A stretch of 64,000 nucleotides of DNA from Arachnopeziza araneosa (lineage: Eukaryota > Ascomycota > Leotiomycetes > Helotiales > Arachnopezizaceae): positions 62,001 through 126,000 of the forward strand of contig QYAI01000147.1 in the NCBI GenBank assembly GCA_003988855.1. The letters run 5' to 3'. This document shows, piece after piece, positions 1 to 12,016 of this stretch. The first letter of the stretch is position 1. The number at the start of each line of letters is the position of its first letter. The notes under the pieces are model-generated. The model searched no databases. It saw only the letters and a program-made list of their open reading frames with translations, and had not been told where the DNA came from. A program made the translations under genes and the position numbers.

Positions 1-604
1 AGATCTATGCGAGTCTCGAAGGAGAAACAAAAACCTTATTGTTTGGTTGTCTTGAAACAGTACAGGCATTGTACAAGTAATTCAAAGGGTGCTGAAGCTC
101 ACACATAGCTCAGTCCAACTATCAAGACTCAAAGTAGCTTGTACGTCGGAGGTTGCTCCGGATCCTGGCCGATCTATGTTTCCTATTCGCTATTATCTGA
201 GATCTGGAGTTAGATCATGTCGTGTGACCAAGTAACGAATGAAAAGGAGTGATGTCAACAGAGTGGCGCGAATTCAAGGAAGAAGAAAAGATACCAGTGG
301 CTTGGTTGTGTTATGACTTCATGGGTCCGCGCCACAGGGAAAAAAAAGTCTGCCATGATGTAGGAGCACGCGACAGACCCTACAGTACCCGCACACATCC
401 CTGCCCAGGCACAACAACACCGACAGATTTCTCCTTCCATTCCTCGCTCTACGAATTCCTCCGTCATCCGTTGCCAGTTTCTCCTCTTCTCCCTCTACAT
501 TCTTTCTTCGTATGCCATCTATTTCACCATCACCTTCTCTTCTCTAAAAGGTCCAGCGAAGCAATACTTGGCCGATTTACCCCTGAATTACATTCAACAA
601 CGAC
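1..604. other. Upstream region, no gene seen
   Basis: No convincing coding sequence is seen here. Open frames on both strands lack recognisable domains. The pyrimidine-rich stretch from about 430 to 560 immediately precedes the first exon of the lipase gene and looks like its promoter and 5' leader. Confidence 0.5.
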
Positions 605-2394
605 ATGCCTCCCTTCATACCACGGATCGGCCTCATGCCAGCATTTCCCGAATATACAGGCGTAAGTTTACTTCTCACTCTCAATTGCTATTCTTTTGTA
701 CTAGAACTCCAGAGTTCTGACTCATTTCGAGGAGCAACATGTCTCTTGATGTCCCTGCTCCTAGAACTGGACCTGCGTCCGAGGACTCCCTAACAAACTT
801 CAACCATCATAGTGCTAATTCGGTGGTTTAGCCTTACAAAGTTGGTACAATCGATGTCGAACTACCAGTCTCTGAATTCGAGTCTCCCAGTCCAGCGCCT
901 GACGACAGCATTTCAACGATTCAGTACAGAATATTTTATCCGTGTGAGCCGGAAGCGAAGAGCAAGAACATCAACTGGATTCCTGCGCCCCAGAGAGGTT
1001 ACATATCAGCATACTCCAAGTTCCTAGGTGCTGGTTCTAGACTAGCGGATTTTATATCTTACATGCCAAACCACCTCAATTACATCTCGATACCAGTGCT
1101 GAAAGATGCCCCCCTACTCCCTCCGACGACCGAAAATAAGCGATGGCCAGTAATGTTCTTTTCTCATGGCCTAGGAGGGTCTAGAAATGCATATTCTCAG
1201 TTAGTAGGCTCAATTGCCAGCTCTGGTGTTATTGTTATTGCGCCAGAGCATAGAGATGGATCTACACCCATCTCTTACATTCGAGATGTGCCATCCAACA
1301 ACTCAGTCACAGAAAAATCATCTGCCAAGGATAGCAAGCGAACAATCCCTTACTTACGACTCTCACATACCCCAACGCCAGAAGTTGAGGCTGGCCGAAA
1401 TGCCCAGTTGAAAATTCGACTCTGGGAATTAGGTCTCATTCATGAGAGTGTCCTAGAACTAGACCGTGGCGCCATTAAAGCTAATCTAAATACGTCTTCT
1501 ACATCTCTCTCGGTTTTCAAAAACCTCATGGATGTCCACGAGCCTGGAAAAATCATACTCGCTGGGCACTCCTTCGGCGCGGCGACTGTTACCCAGTTCC
1601 TAAAATCTACGTTCTACTCGCCACGGGCGTCTGAAGCCCCAGCTTCCTACACAGCTCTCTTTTCTCCTAGCTCACGCTCTGCAATCGTAACCCAAATTAC
1701 TCCTCGCACGCCAATGATTCTTCTTGACATCTGGTGTCTTCCGCTTCGGGCCGCAGCTACCCGATGGCTTTGGGATTTGCCCTTTCCTTCATACTCGAGC
1801 CCTACGGCCCCAGGCGGTTCCGCTATTCTAGCCGTCGAATCCGATGCATTCTACAAATGGCGCGTTCACCTAAAAGCCACCAAGAGACTTTTATCTCCAG
1901 ACCCATCGTCCTTAGTTTATAACTACACTGCAATGGATGGGCAAACAGTCTGGCCTGAACCCCATTTTTACTATGCCTCAACATCAGCACATCTTTCACA
2001 GTCAGATTTTGGGGTTCTGTTCCCTTGGGTCACCAGGAAGATGTTCGGCTCCGAGGAACCGGAGCGAGTTCTGAAACTGAATGTGCGAGCCATTCTACAA
2101 CTACTGCGCTCGAATAAGGTTCCTATTGCCCCCACCTCGCCAGAGGACATGGAACTTGACCCCAAAACATCACAAACCGCACAAGACGATTTTGCGATCC
2201 TTGGAAGGAATGAAGAGGTCAAGGGATGGAACTTCATTACTACCGATTTGGAGGATCTAAAAGATGTGGATGATGAAGCAGACGCAAAAGGAGAAGTAGA
2301 GAAGAGTGATGTCACGGAACCAAGCCAGGCAGTCGTTGGAAATGAATTGATGAAACAACAAGATGGAACTGCTGAGCAGTTGAGCATGAACTGA
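605..2394 (+). CDS. Platelet-activating factor acetylhydrolase-like lipase
   Basis: Predicted esterase/phospholipase of the fungal PAF-AH family, which hydrolyses short or oxidised sn-2 acyl chains of phospholipids. Two exons are predicted, 605-661 and 832-2394, giving 539 aa. The first exon encodes 19 residues ending FPEYTG and the second starts PYKVGTIDVELP, which together rebuild the family's N-terminal motif; the donor is GTAAGT. Around the oxyanion region the protein reads FFSHGLGGSRNAYSQL. The nucleophile serine lies in GHSFGAAT, a likely acid in MILLDIW, and the catalytic histidine in SAHLSQSDF. The C-terminal 80 residues are acidic and low complexity. No signal peptide is visible, so a cytosolic or intracellular location is inferred. 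The family call is secure; the physiological substrate is unknown. Confidence 0.88.
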
Positions 2395-3703
2395 ACATGC
2401 TCAAACTTCGAGACCATGAAATTTGGATTTTTGTCTTGGAGTAACAGGGGACTCAGAGGCGCTTGACACATATTGGGATGAAGTTGATGGCTGTATTTTA
2501 CTCTTTATGATCAACGAATAGTCGCCAAAGGGCACAGGGGAGAATGGTTTTCTGCGTTTTGGGCTTCTAAATTCTCTGTTATTCTTTTACTCTGTATCTT
2601 TACTGCATGAGAGAGGGAGCGCTGCATTTAGAATAGATGGAGGAGAGAAAGTAAACGAAGAAGATTGAGCTCATGCTCTCAATGGCTGAATATGATAGTT
2701 TTGAAAATCGGCTCAAGTGAAGATAAGGCTTTGAGTAACTTTGATCTCGTATGCTGTCTATCTAGCAATTAAAGCTTTCCTACTAGAGATCAACTGGCTT
2801 ATACATTGGATTAAGGCCCTTGTCTACCTGTTGATAGTTTTATTTGTGCACAATTCTTTCTCCGCAAAATTCGCTCACGAATCTGCATGTGGCAGTTTTA
2901 CAGTAAATCGATATCTGAATGTCGAGTATGGCTGCAACATTGGAAAGGTGAAAATATATATCCAAATGCGGCGTGCCTTGGAAAATGAGCCGACCAAATA
3001 GACTTAAATAAGCGTCTTGTATTTCATCACCAAGACCACTTTAGCTTAACCACCAACCTACGTCTTGGCAAAGTCGATTCGCTAACCCTGGATGTGGCCG
3101 CATGGGGCAGTACCAACGGAAGAAGGTGAATAGGGGAAGAGGAGGATGTAACAGGACAAGGAAGAAGCCCGGGCGGGAGGGGGTTTTTCTTGGACCGTCG
3201 AGAGCTTTCTTTTTTTGCATTTTTTCTATATATATATTGGGAGGGGGGGATTTTTGAATTTTGAATTTTGAATCTTGAGAAACTTGAAAGCGGTGTGTTT
3301 GTTTATTTGAGGCTACATTAGGGATGTGTTGGAATAATAGTCATGTAGCGTTAGTCACATGACCTCTGACTAGCATATAAGCGGAGATCTTGACAGGCCT
3401 CCTCTTCCCTCTTTAGACACAAGTATAAGGAATCAACTCAATTGACTGGTTCTGTGTGTGAACCGACAGGATGTTAAGCGATCAATAAATATTCCATATC
3501 AACGAGTCTTCTTCCGAAAGTCAGATTGAGGAGCACTTTTTCATTGTTGTGTTATTGTTACAGTTAATACATTTTTGAAGTTCGTCCAACCATTAGTGTA
3601 CAAAGGATATACTAAACCCCATAATGAGAATATTCATAATCTCAGCTTTACATAGAGGTGTTTCCAGGAGAGAATTTAATTGTTTCTCAAGAAATCCAAG
3701 TTT
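2395..3703. other. Intergenic, no gene recognised
   Basis: A 1.3 kb space between convergent genes. It holds a G-rich run near 3240 followed by three copies of a TTTGAAT heptamer (about 3255-3275). One short open frame at 2741-3001 has no recognisable features and is not called. Confidence 0.5.
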
Positions 3704-4961
3704 TTACCGGTAGTCTTCATTAAAATTAGTCGGCCAGGTAATCTTTGGCTGCTTCGTCCTCACAGCAGCGACCCTCTCCAGATACCAGTCGCCCAGTGGA
3801 AATCCTATGTTTGAGAACAAATCCACAATTCGCTTTCTTTCATCTTCAAGCAACTCCTGAAGCGACATAAGTGGTCTCCAAGGTTTGGCTTGAAAACCGA
3901 AAGTTGTAGAACTTGGCTTCAAACCAGAAAGCTTGGAATCAGAAGTTATCATCATCTCGGCGGGATCTATCAGCAAAAGCTCCTCAACGTGTTTGAAATG
4001 CAGCGTGAACGCATAGAATGGAATTGTTTGCAGGCCTTTGTCACAAGTAAGAAGAACTCGGGAGATCTTGTTTCTTTCCCTCTCAGATCCATAGAAACCG
4101 TTACAGTTATCGCACCACACATTAGAACATCCACAATCATGGAAGATCCAGTCTCTGCTATCATCGAAAAACACCCGCTTTGTGATCTTTTGCCCGGGGG
4201 TAACACCTAGCACATGAGTGCTGATTGAACTGGGGTTCTTGGGAAAACTTTCATAGAGAACTGAATCCCATGGTTGACTAAAAGTGAGCGTATACCATTG
4301 AAGGGCAACTATTCGAGATTCAAAGCACGCATGAAGCATTCCAGGAATAGTACAGGATGAGTAGGGTGTGCCTTTCTTCGACCATTGAATCTTGACAATT
4401 CGAGCTTCTGGGCGAGCTAACTCCCAGATTTTGGTTCGGAGCTCGGGTGGGAGGAGCGCGAAGGAATGGAATGTAGTAGGAGGTTCAATCCTTGCAGCCT
4501 TTTGGATTCGTTGCCAGAGTTTGGCCCGTTGACAGTATGTTAGCGGAGAAACATAGCGTGGTTGGACAAGAGCAGAAGCCATGGGCCTATGAATATATTC
4601 AAGGAGACTAATACAACTAGTCAGAACGATTCTCTAAACATGGTTGAACTTGAAATCGACGTACCACTTTAGATCAAACTTGCTTTGAAGTCCAGCCCTA
4701 GATTTACGGACTGCAACCTGCTTCTTAACGCCAGCAGCAACTACAATATCACGATCACTTAACCTTCGCGACTCAGGTGTCATAGATGCTCGACGATCAT
4801 GCACAGTCAGCAGATCGAAGCCCTCAATTAGGGTACTTAAATCGTCCTCGAAGCTAGATGACCTAGCTAATAGTCAGTGGAACCAATCTCAAACTAATTA
4901 ATATCAATTCTTACACATTGCTGCTTTCATACTCTGACCCATCCAGGTCCATTGGATCCAT
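3704..4961 (-). CDS. 2EXR domain protein (three exons)
   Basis: Member of the large fungal 2EXR family, of unknown function. The last exon encodes the diagnostic stretch FHSFALLPPELRTKIWELA, then RIVKIQW and a conserved LHACFESR segment. The long reading frame alone would start at an ATG at 4582, but two upstream exons splice in frame. Exon 1 is 4961-4915 (MDPMDLDGSEYESSN), exon 2 is 4862-4665, and exon 3 begins at 4616 (or 4607, same frame) and runs to 3704. Donors are GTAAGA and GTACGT. The spliced protein is about 385 aa, with a short acidic then basic N-terminal extension. The middle contains a Cys-rich patch (DCGCSNVWCDNCNGF) that might bind a metal. Whether the extended or the short start is used is not certain. 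Confidence 0.7.
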
Positions 4962-5320
4962 CTTACTCCGGAGGAACGTCCAGCCCAGGAAAATTTGTTG
5001 AGGTCCACGGCGCGAGTGTTGTGACTAGAAGGGTACGAAATATATTTTATTTGGGACGCGACGCGATTGCGAGTGACGAGGCACATTTATTTAAATACCC
5101 ACCCTAAATCTAGAATGTTCGGCCAAGTATAATCTCTAAGCTAAATCTCGGACTTCTTCAAATTCGATATCCTTCAGCATCATGTAATAGTACCGGGCTC
5201 TAATAGCTCAAATAACACCCCAAGCTTCTTCGGGCCCCGCGATCTCCCTCTTCGGTTTGAGTGCCTTTCTCTAATTGACATAGATACTTTTTCTTGAAGA
5301 TATTAATGAGTATTACATCA
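4962..5320. other. Intergenic between two minus-strand genes
   Basis: Contains the promoter side of the 2EXR gene and the 3' flank of the next minus-strand gene. Nothing else is recognised. Confidence 0.4.
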
Positions 5321-5887
5321 CTATCCACAGCATGACTTGCCTTGCTCTATCGGTGAAATTTTTGTAGCGCCAACTTTTTCTTTGCTAGATTCTTCGTTAT
5401 CATATTTTGTCTCTAGAATTTCCGTTTTCTCATAGCCAGCCGGAATTCTTGATTCGCAGTCCTCACTGACGGCTAGAACATACACTCCATCTTTCTTTCT
5501 TAGAGTATATGCTGGTGGTCTTTGGAAGACAACTTTCCGTTTTTCTTCTGCGTACTCGAGGTTGGGAAATCTAAGGTAACGCGGAACATCTACACCTTTT
5601 ACAGCAAGATGTTGCTTAATCTCAGCATATTCATATCTCCACACATCTACATTTCTATCAGTAAGTCATTGACACTCTTAAGTGTTGAGGGATTGCGAAC
5701 CATCAGGTCCTCTTTTAGCACGATAGTAAATCTGTGAGCGGTCATCCCATATCCAGTCCGACCACTCATTCTCCGAATGAACCGCGGTACACGACTTTAC
5801 GAGATTGGACCTGCTTGTAGGATCATCTGAGCGTTTCAATCCCATCTCATGTGCAGCTCTCCCTTGCCATGTATTCTTTCGAGACAT
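5321..5887 (-). CDS. Small hypothetical protein
   Basis: Two exons, 5887-5701 and 5646-5321, joined across a 54 nt intron, give a 170 aa protein. The start is the ATG of MSRKNTWQGRAAHEMG. The N-terminal exon carries a tryptophan-rich stretch (ENEWSDWIWDDRSQIYYRAK), and the protein continues across the junction into GPDDVWRYEYAEIKQHL. That continuity supports the join, although the donor GTTCGC is weak. The C terminus ends in CCG, which might suit lipidation or metal binding, but there is no direct evidence. No known domain is recognised. The pattern resembles short fungal-specific proteins with a WxW(D) core. Confidence 0.6.
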
Positions 5888-6713
5888 CGTTCTTTTGAAA
5901 ATCGAATGCTCTCTGGTACAAGACTGAGAATTTGGATTTTTGAGCAACAGAAAAATATGAAGCGAGACAATAATTAAAACGAGTAAAGTGTTAATCTCAT
6001 AACAGAGGTTACTAGTGCAAACTCGATATTCATAACAAAGAGGCACCGTCAAGAAGAAAACAGATTATGGGCGGGGACTTTAGATGTATAATAAGGATGA
6101 TTTATAGGGCTGCAATGTACTGCTGCCCATCCAATCGACACATCGTATTCCCTCCGTTCCGCAACAAAGGCAACAAGACAAACCTGGTTGGTACTGCGTG
6201 GCATCTGCAACTCGGACCCAATGTGGGAAGCTCCACTCAAGCGCCTTTCCCAAATGAGAAAAAAGTAAGCCCAACAAATTGGAGAACGCATCAGTCTCAC
6301 CGAATAGCCAAACTATGCAAGATAATGCTAGAACGACTTTATGCCTATTCAAAACCTTCTTAGATATTCCAGCATGATTAAAATATTTATCGCTAACATT
6401 TAAGGTAAGAAATACTCATTCGGGATTTATATCAAACCGAGCAATGTACACTCGGAAGACACTACTCGTTTCCGCACCTTATGGTGGCTTGCTCAAGGCG
6501 AATAAGGCAGACAAATTTGAGGGAATTACAAAATCTGCAGGATCTGATTCAATGAGGCAAAATGAATTGAGCTAAACTAAACTCAAAGCCCCTCTGTAAG
6601 ACGTGGGGACTTCCTCGAATCGAAAAGAACAAAAAAGGCTCGATTGAAACTGGAAAAAATTATCACTAACAGATAACTATTGGGCAGGTGAAATATCAAA
6701 AATTATTAAGATC
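5888..6713. other. Intergenic, no gene recognised
   Basis: Overlapping open frames on both strands between 6050 and 6360 show no domain, splice-site support or coding character. Nothing is called. Confidence 0.4.
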
Positions 6714-8371
6714 TTAGTCAAGTCTATCTTTGCTTCGTGATCTTGGCGACCCAACTCCAGGAGTTGATATCTTCCGTTCATGTTGAATCTCCACGACTTT
6801 CATATTGAGATTTACACGGAATTTTTTCCCACGCCACATCACAGTCGTGCCTCCGAGACAAGCCCAGATCCAAATCGGTAGAGCAAGAAACTCACGACCA
6901 AGCCAGGCACCAATCCACTGTTTAAATGGTCGCCGAACGCCCCCGTTTGGTGGTCGTACAAATTTTGGAGTATCAATATCAAGCTCGACGGTAGCGGCAG
7001 AGTGCAGTCTCGCGTATACAAGAGTGTCGACGCTCATCCATATAACAACGCTACTTAGCCAGACAAACATGAAGGCTAGCCATGTTTGCGGTATCTTGAG
7101 CGAGTTGTGCCACCATGGCAAGGTTGTGACAGCAAATGCTCCATATGCCGAGCAAAGAAGAGGCTCTACACCTGGCTCAACCAAGGTTGCTAAAGTGACA
7201 GTCCATTTCCTGACTCGCAGCCAGCGAACTCGTCGTCCAATGTACTCTTTCACCGACATGCCTGCCATCGGCTGTATAGCAAGATCACCAAATACCAAAC
7301 CATGTTTGTAAAATTTCTGGCCATCTTTCTCCTCTTTAACCTTTTTGCGCCAGAGAAGATCTCCAATTAAATGATCTTCACAAATGTTCTCAGAAAAGTA
7401 ATCGATTCCAGGTGAATAAGGAGATGCACCTGACGTTAGATAGTCAAGGTGTGATTTCCTAAACATGTTTGACTTGCCTACAATGCAAGGAGCTATAGCA
7501 ACAGTGTTGATTGCTGAATAGAATTTCGCATGTGAAGAGGCCATGAACATCTCTTCTAGTCGTCCTCCACCGATCCGCAACATTTTTTGAAGTTGAGATT
7601 CATCTTTGGGAGGAGCCGAGACATGACCTGTGGTGTTATTGGCGGATGACACTTCTTGGGCACTGTCATGATTTCCGAGGAGAGCTCGAGTCTCCGGCCC
7701 CATACTAGCTCCAATGGTATCCACAACGAGCGGTAGTTGGTGAACGAACTTGAACGGAGTAGCCTTCTTGCCATTACCCCTAAATCCGCAAAGTTTGTCC
7801 ACCATCCGTCCAGCAACCCCTTTGCCTACCCAGACATTGCAATCGATTATCCAGATAAGATCTCCCTTAGCTTCTCGATATCCCCGACTCATGTTTCGAA
7901 TCTTTGGATTTGGCCCAAGGTTGTGCTCCTCTCCTGCATCACCACTTAGATTTGGATCCTCTACTTCTATTAAAATTTTTACATCAAAACCAGGGAAGTC
8001 CACCAGTAAACGTTGTAGGACAGGAAATGCAGGATCTAGCGCAGAAGCTATACAGAAATATATTGTCAAGCACTCTCGCGGATAGTCTTGTAGAAACGTC
8101 GCAGCCAAGCATTCGTAGAGTTGAGGCTCAAGCCCCTTGACGGGTCGTAGAATAGTGATATGGGAAACATCTTTAAGATCCAATGTCGGGGATACTGGTG
8201 GCTCTGGTCTCGATGAATAATACCGATATCTTGAAAAGATGTTAGAAATATCTTCTCTCATAACACATTCATTCACACATACAACTGAGTGAAGCCAATT
8301 GTCTGAACAACAAGGATGAAAATATACCATGATCCGCATGCAAGAGCTATAGCAAAGATCCAACCCGACAT
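6714..8371 (-). CDS. Ceramide glucosyltransferase (GT21)
   Basis: Transfers glucose from UDP-glucose to ceramide, making the glucosylceramides of fungal membranes; the enzyme acts in ER/Golgi membranes. Exon 1 (8371-8283) encodes MSGWIFAIALACGSWYIFIL, the usual N-terminal membrane anchor, and a 53 nt GTATGTG...CAAG intron joins it to exon 2 (8229-6714), giving 534 aa with TQLYRYYSSRPEPP across the junction. GT21 landmarks in order: ILRPVKGLEP (D1 region), WIIDCNVWVGKG in place of the usual D-x-N, CEDHLIGDLLW (D3), and RRVRWLRVRKW matching the (Q/R)xxRW motif. Further hydrophobic segments follow near the C terminus (AFMFVWLSSVVIWMSV and the ALPIWIWACLGG region). It is divergent from SEN2 across about 570 bp. 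Confidence 0.93.
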
Positions 8372-8940
8372 TTCATGGTCTTGGAGATTCACCGCTACGG
8401 CGGCAGTGGCCCCAGAAGGGTCACGACGGAGATATGACATATGTAGACATAGGAAGAGGCACTGGGTAGGGACGGCTTGCAAAGTCGGCTTCACTAAAAC
8501 AACACCTCGATCGCCGAATATTTGTGCCGTAATACGGCGAGCTGAACAGCGAGATCACGTGTTGATAGAGAGCCGGAAATTTTTCTGGCTTCCTTCGAAC
8601 CCGCACCACCTCATATCTACCCACCTTTTCCTCTTTGCACATTTTCTCAAAATTTTCAACGAGAAACCTTGAAGCTGTAAGTCCACTACCTCTCTCATTT
8701 GGATTGTTAGAGAATGGTTTAAACATTCGTTCATGCGGTGATGACACATTCGATGCCTAGGAGAATGACTCTGACTTTATGTTGTTCTCCCATGATGGCT
8801 CATTTCTCTCTGAGAAGACTACAACGGTATCTGAGCATGAAAAACGAACCAATTGTTTCTTACCTACTCTGGAGAATCATCTTGCTGCCCAACTGACAGC
8901 TTTTTCTTAAGGAAATCCGAAATGACTTCTCGATAGCTAC
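8372..8940. promoter_or_regulatory. Shared upstream region of GT21 and SEN2 genes
   Basis: A 569 bp divergent intergenic region. It must hold the promoters of both flanking genes. No specific motif can be assigned with confidence. Confidence 0.45.
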
Positions 8941-10776
8941 ATGGCAGACTCTACACAAACTCCGGCGGGGAGCGGCCAGCAGCTGCAAGCTCCCTCTCAA
9001 TCTTTCCAGCCACGAGCCAAAACGCATGCGCAGAAAATGAGAGAGCTATATGCTCTCCCAGCTCCTCTTCGAACCTTTCCATTACCCACTTTCATTCCCC
9101 ATAACCCGCTGTCTCTCTTCCACATCCTCTACGTATGGGTTTCACAAGCAGTCAAGACCCCATCCTCTCATGTTGATCCGCTATATCAAGGTTGGTTCTC
9201 GTTAGAGACTCGATCTGTTCATATCACGGATCCTCGGGGAATTCGGGGGCTTTGGGAGCAGGGGTTTTATGGAAAGGGAACTTTGAGCCGAAGTGAACCC
9301 AGTTGGATGGCGAGAGAAAAGAGTCGGAAAATCAAAAAAGGATCGAACACAAGTGAAGAGCACACTGGCGAGAGAAGAGCCGCAAGACAGAAAATGAAGT
9401 GGGAAAGAGCAAGAAAAGAGAGGGAAGCAATTGATCAAAAATTGCTAGAAGAAGCTACCTCTTCAACGGTCGAACGCAGTATATTGGATGACGCTCAAGA
9501 ATCGCCGCAAACTCAGCTGGAAGAGTTAGCCGGGACTGTGGAACACCCGGCTTTACAACCCGAGGTTAATTCTCCTTCCGTCTCTGATGTAACCGTGGGA
9601 CCTCACCAGAACGGATCCATTGAGCCATCAACTATCAAGTGCTTTGCGGAAGATTTCGATAGTCGATTTGTGGAAAAGTACTTCGCGCCCCCTGTTGGAC
9701 CTCTGGAATTATTGGCATTGCCAAACTCAATCAATGAATATGCACTAGCTGTACCATTCTTCCCGGCCCAAGATAGAGATCGAAAGCCAGATTCCAAGGT
9801 TAACATGAACGGTCATGCCAAAGCCTCCAATGTTTCCGATACACAAATAAGCAACATGATGACAAGCCTTATTGGCGAACTTCAAATCGACAAGCGTAAC
9901 AACTTTGAACAAAGTGAACTCGTTGGCGGTTCCGATACGAATGAAGACACAGTTGACGAATCCGTGCATTCTGAGGCGACAGTTGAGACCAGTTCTACCC
10001 CACCCAACGGATCTCCCTCAACGCCGAAGATGAAGCGTCAAAAGAGTGTGCGCTTCTCTCCAACAGTGGAAAAAACCACCTTCATTCAAACCGAGCCTCC
10101 GAGCCCAGAGCGAGCTGCTGAAGGCACAGTTACCATCGAAGAAGAGCCTCTCGTCATTCAAGATCAAGAACATCTACAACTTACTTTGGAGGAAACTTTC
10201 TTCCTCTGTTATGCTCTAGGTGCTCTCGAAGTCCTTGACCCCGATACCCAATCTCCAATTTCTAACAAGGATCTGTTTACTCTCTGCCGCCAAGCCTCAT
10301 ATTTCACACCTAGAATGAATTTAATGCTGGCCCCTGATGACCCATTCATGATCAACTACGTTGTGTATCATCATTTTCGATCCCTTGGCTGGGTTCTCCG
10401 TTCTGGTATTAAATTCTCGGTGGATTATTTACTTTACAATCGTGGACCGGTATTTACGCATGCTGAATTTGCAGTTCTCATACTACCCTCTTATAGCGAT
10501 CCCTATTGGACAAGTGATCCATTCTTGGCAAATTACTCGAAAGGAAAAGAATTACATAGTTGGGCTTGGATGAGTTGTATTAATAGGGTAATCACACAAG
10601 CCAAAAAGTCGTTAATCCTCTGTTATGTTGACATCCCAAAACCACTGGATGCTTCAACAGAACATGAAATGGGAATCGATGGTGTTTTGGGAAGGTATAA
10701 AATTAGGGAATTTGCAATGGCACGATTTGTAGCAAATCGAATGCGTTCTTCGGCTGGAAAAGAACGTGTAAGATAA
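8941..10776 (+). CDS. SEN2: tRNA-splicing endonuclease subunit Sen2
   Basis: Catalytic subunit of the tRNA-splicing endonuclease, which cuts the 5' splice site of intron-containing pre-tRNAs. Intronless, 611 aa. The N terminus (residues about 45-130) has the Sen2-type segment GWFSLETRSVHITDPRGIRGLWEQGFYGKGTLSR, followed by a basic coiled-coil stretch and a long disordered acidic linker (about 150-400). The C-terminal endonuclease fold includes YVVYHHFRSLGWVLRSG. The catalytic triad is visible: Tyr499 in LLYNRGPVF, His507 eight residues later in THAEF, and a lysine at 555/556 in QAKKSL. The Tyr-to-His spacing equals that of yeast Sen2. The linker is longer than in yeast, as is usual in filamentous fungi. 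The window also carries an intron-containing tRNA-Ser gene at 54.3 kb, a plausible substrate. Confidence 0.93.
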   Translation: MADSTQTPAGSGQQLQAPSQSFQPRAKTHAQKMRELYALPAPLRTFPLPTFIPHNPLSLFHILYVWVSQAVKTPSSHVDPLYQGWFSLETRSVHITDPRGIRGLWEQGFYGKGTLSRSEPSWMAREKSRKIKKGSNTSEEHTGERRAARQKMKWERARKEREAIDQKLLEEATSSTVERSILDDAQESPQTQLEELAGTVEHPALQPEVNSPSVSDVTVGPHQNGSIEPSTIKCFAEDFDSRFVEKYFAPPVGPLELLALPNSINEYALAVPFFPAQDRDRKPDSKVNMNGHAKASNVSDTQISNMMTSLIGELQIDKRNNFEQSELVGGSDTNEDTVDESVHSEATVETSSTPPNGSPSTPKMKRQKSVRFSPTVEKTTFIQTEPPSPERAAEGTVTIEEEPLVIQDQEHLQLTLEETFFLCYALGALEVLDPDTQSPISNKDLFTLCRQASYFTPRMNLMLAPDDPFMINYVVYHHFRSLGWVLRSGIKFSVDYLLYNRGPVFTHAEFAVLILPSYSDPYWTSDPFLANYSKGKELHSWAWMSCINRVITQAKKSLILCYVDIPKPLDASTEHEMGIDGVLGRYKIREFAMARFVANRMRSSAGKERVR

Positions 10777-11065
10777 GTGTAATATGTTACCAATCTGAAA
10801 GGATTCAAAATTCACGCCTGTCTCCTTAATTTGTGACTCGTAACTAAACCATCCCAGGTTGTCCTACATCTACACCGACCATGAAAACAGTTGTGGAGAC
10901 GAACTTCCGAAATTCATTGCATCAATGGGTCTTTTTGTTCTTTAAAAACACTTACCGATCATGTGTTTTACACACGTAGCATAGCACAAATTAGTGCAAC
11001 CCTGGCTGATTTGGTCGTTTACTTTCATCCTCATCACTTATCCCAAACCATTTCAATCAATCCAA

Positions 11066-12016
11066 TCAATCCAACCAAGCCTGCGTCACACTAGATAATC
11101 CCTCCTTCATCCATGGTGTATCCAACGTAACGTCAGGACTATTGTCGAAGCCATGCTGACCAGTCTCATACTTTGCAACCACACCTTCTGTCCCAAATTT
11201 TTCTTCCCATAGTGACACAAACTTCTCTGTATGTGCAATTGGCACAGCTGAATCCTCTCTGCCATGAAAAATATACAGGGAAGGAACTTTTTCCTTCCCA
11301 CTCATCTTCTCTACAACCTTTGCGGGAAACAAACTCTCATCTGTGCCCATGATTTCAGGAAATAGTCCATTCTGCAAAATAGTAAGTGCCAGTGGTACTC
11401 TCTCCGGTGGAAAGGCACCAGTCACAATCTTGCCTTTCTCCGAAGCGGCGACATGATTGTCGAAAACCGCTCTAGGAATCTGAGGAGCTCCGAAAGAGGT
11501 TTTGGTCATGGTAGCGACAGTGTACCAGTCATCATCGAGATAGGTCATCGGATAGGCAATAATAGCTGCCTTTACCAGATCTGGCAGGAGCACACAGCTC
11601 TGAAGAGTAAGATAACCCCCTGCGCTGTCGCCGTATACGAGAATTTTGGTCAGGTCTGGAGTTACCTCGCTGCCGACAGACTTGAGGTAGGGAGAGAGAG
11701 ATGTATCGATCCACGTCAGGGAGTCACGGAGGTCAGAGAGAACTTCAAGGCGGTTGGATTCCGGCATGAGACGGTAGTTGACAGTGACTCTGATGGCAGC
11801 ATGTTTGAGCTGGTATTCTAGCGTCCAAAGGGCGGTCCACTCCTCATAAAGACCATGGCCAGTTATGAGATATCCTCCATGGTAATGAATTATGATAAGG
11901 TGTGGGCCCTTTTGGATGTGTTTGGGGATGACAATAGAGAGCGGAATCTCTTGGGAATCAATGATCTTATATGGAGTTATGTATATGTTGAAGGGAGAGA
12001 ATAGTGAAGAAACCAT
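11066..12016 (-). CDS. Alpha/beta-hydrolase fold-3 esterase-like protein
   Basis: Single-exon 316 aa protein of the HSL/arylacetamide deacetylase-like group (alpha/beta-hydrolase fold-3). Visible landmarks are the oxyanion motif HYHGGYLITGHG (about residue 44), the nucleophile elbow VYGDSAGGYL, an acid in HGREDSAVPIAH, and the catalytic histidine in GQHGFDNSP close to the C terminus. No signal peptide is present, so an intracellular esterase is inferred. The cap region is short. Such enzymes often act on small esters or on secondary-metabolite intermediates; the substrate cannot be told here. The start is the first ATG in frame. It is divergent from the methyltransferase gene. Confidence 0.85.
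   Translation of the reverse strand: MVSSLFSPFNIYITPYKIIDSQEIPLSIVIPKHIQKGPHLIIIHYHGGYLITGHGLYEEWTALWTLEYQLKHAAIRVTVNYRLMPESNRLEVLSDLRDSLTWIDTSLSPYLKSVGSEVTPDLTKILVYGDSAGGYLTLQSCVLLPDLVKAAIIAYPMTYLDDDWYTVATMTKTSFGAPQIPRAVFDNHVAASEKGKIVTGAFPPERVPLALTILQNGLFPEIMGTDESLFPAKVVEKMSGKEKVPSLYIFHGREDSAVPIAHTEKFVSLWEEKFGTEGVVAKYETGQHGFDNSPDVTLDTPWMKEGLSSVTQAWLD

Noticed and set aside
2741..3001. 86-residue hydrophobic open frame as a small membrane protein
   Set aside because: No ATG-initiated context, no recognisable family, AT-rich spacer.
6049..6363. Overlapping small frames on both strands
   Set aside because: No domains or splice support; frames conflict with each other.
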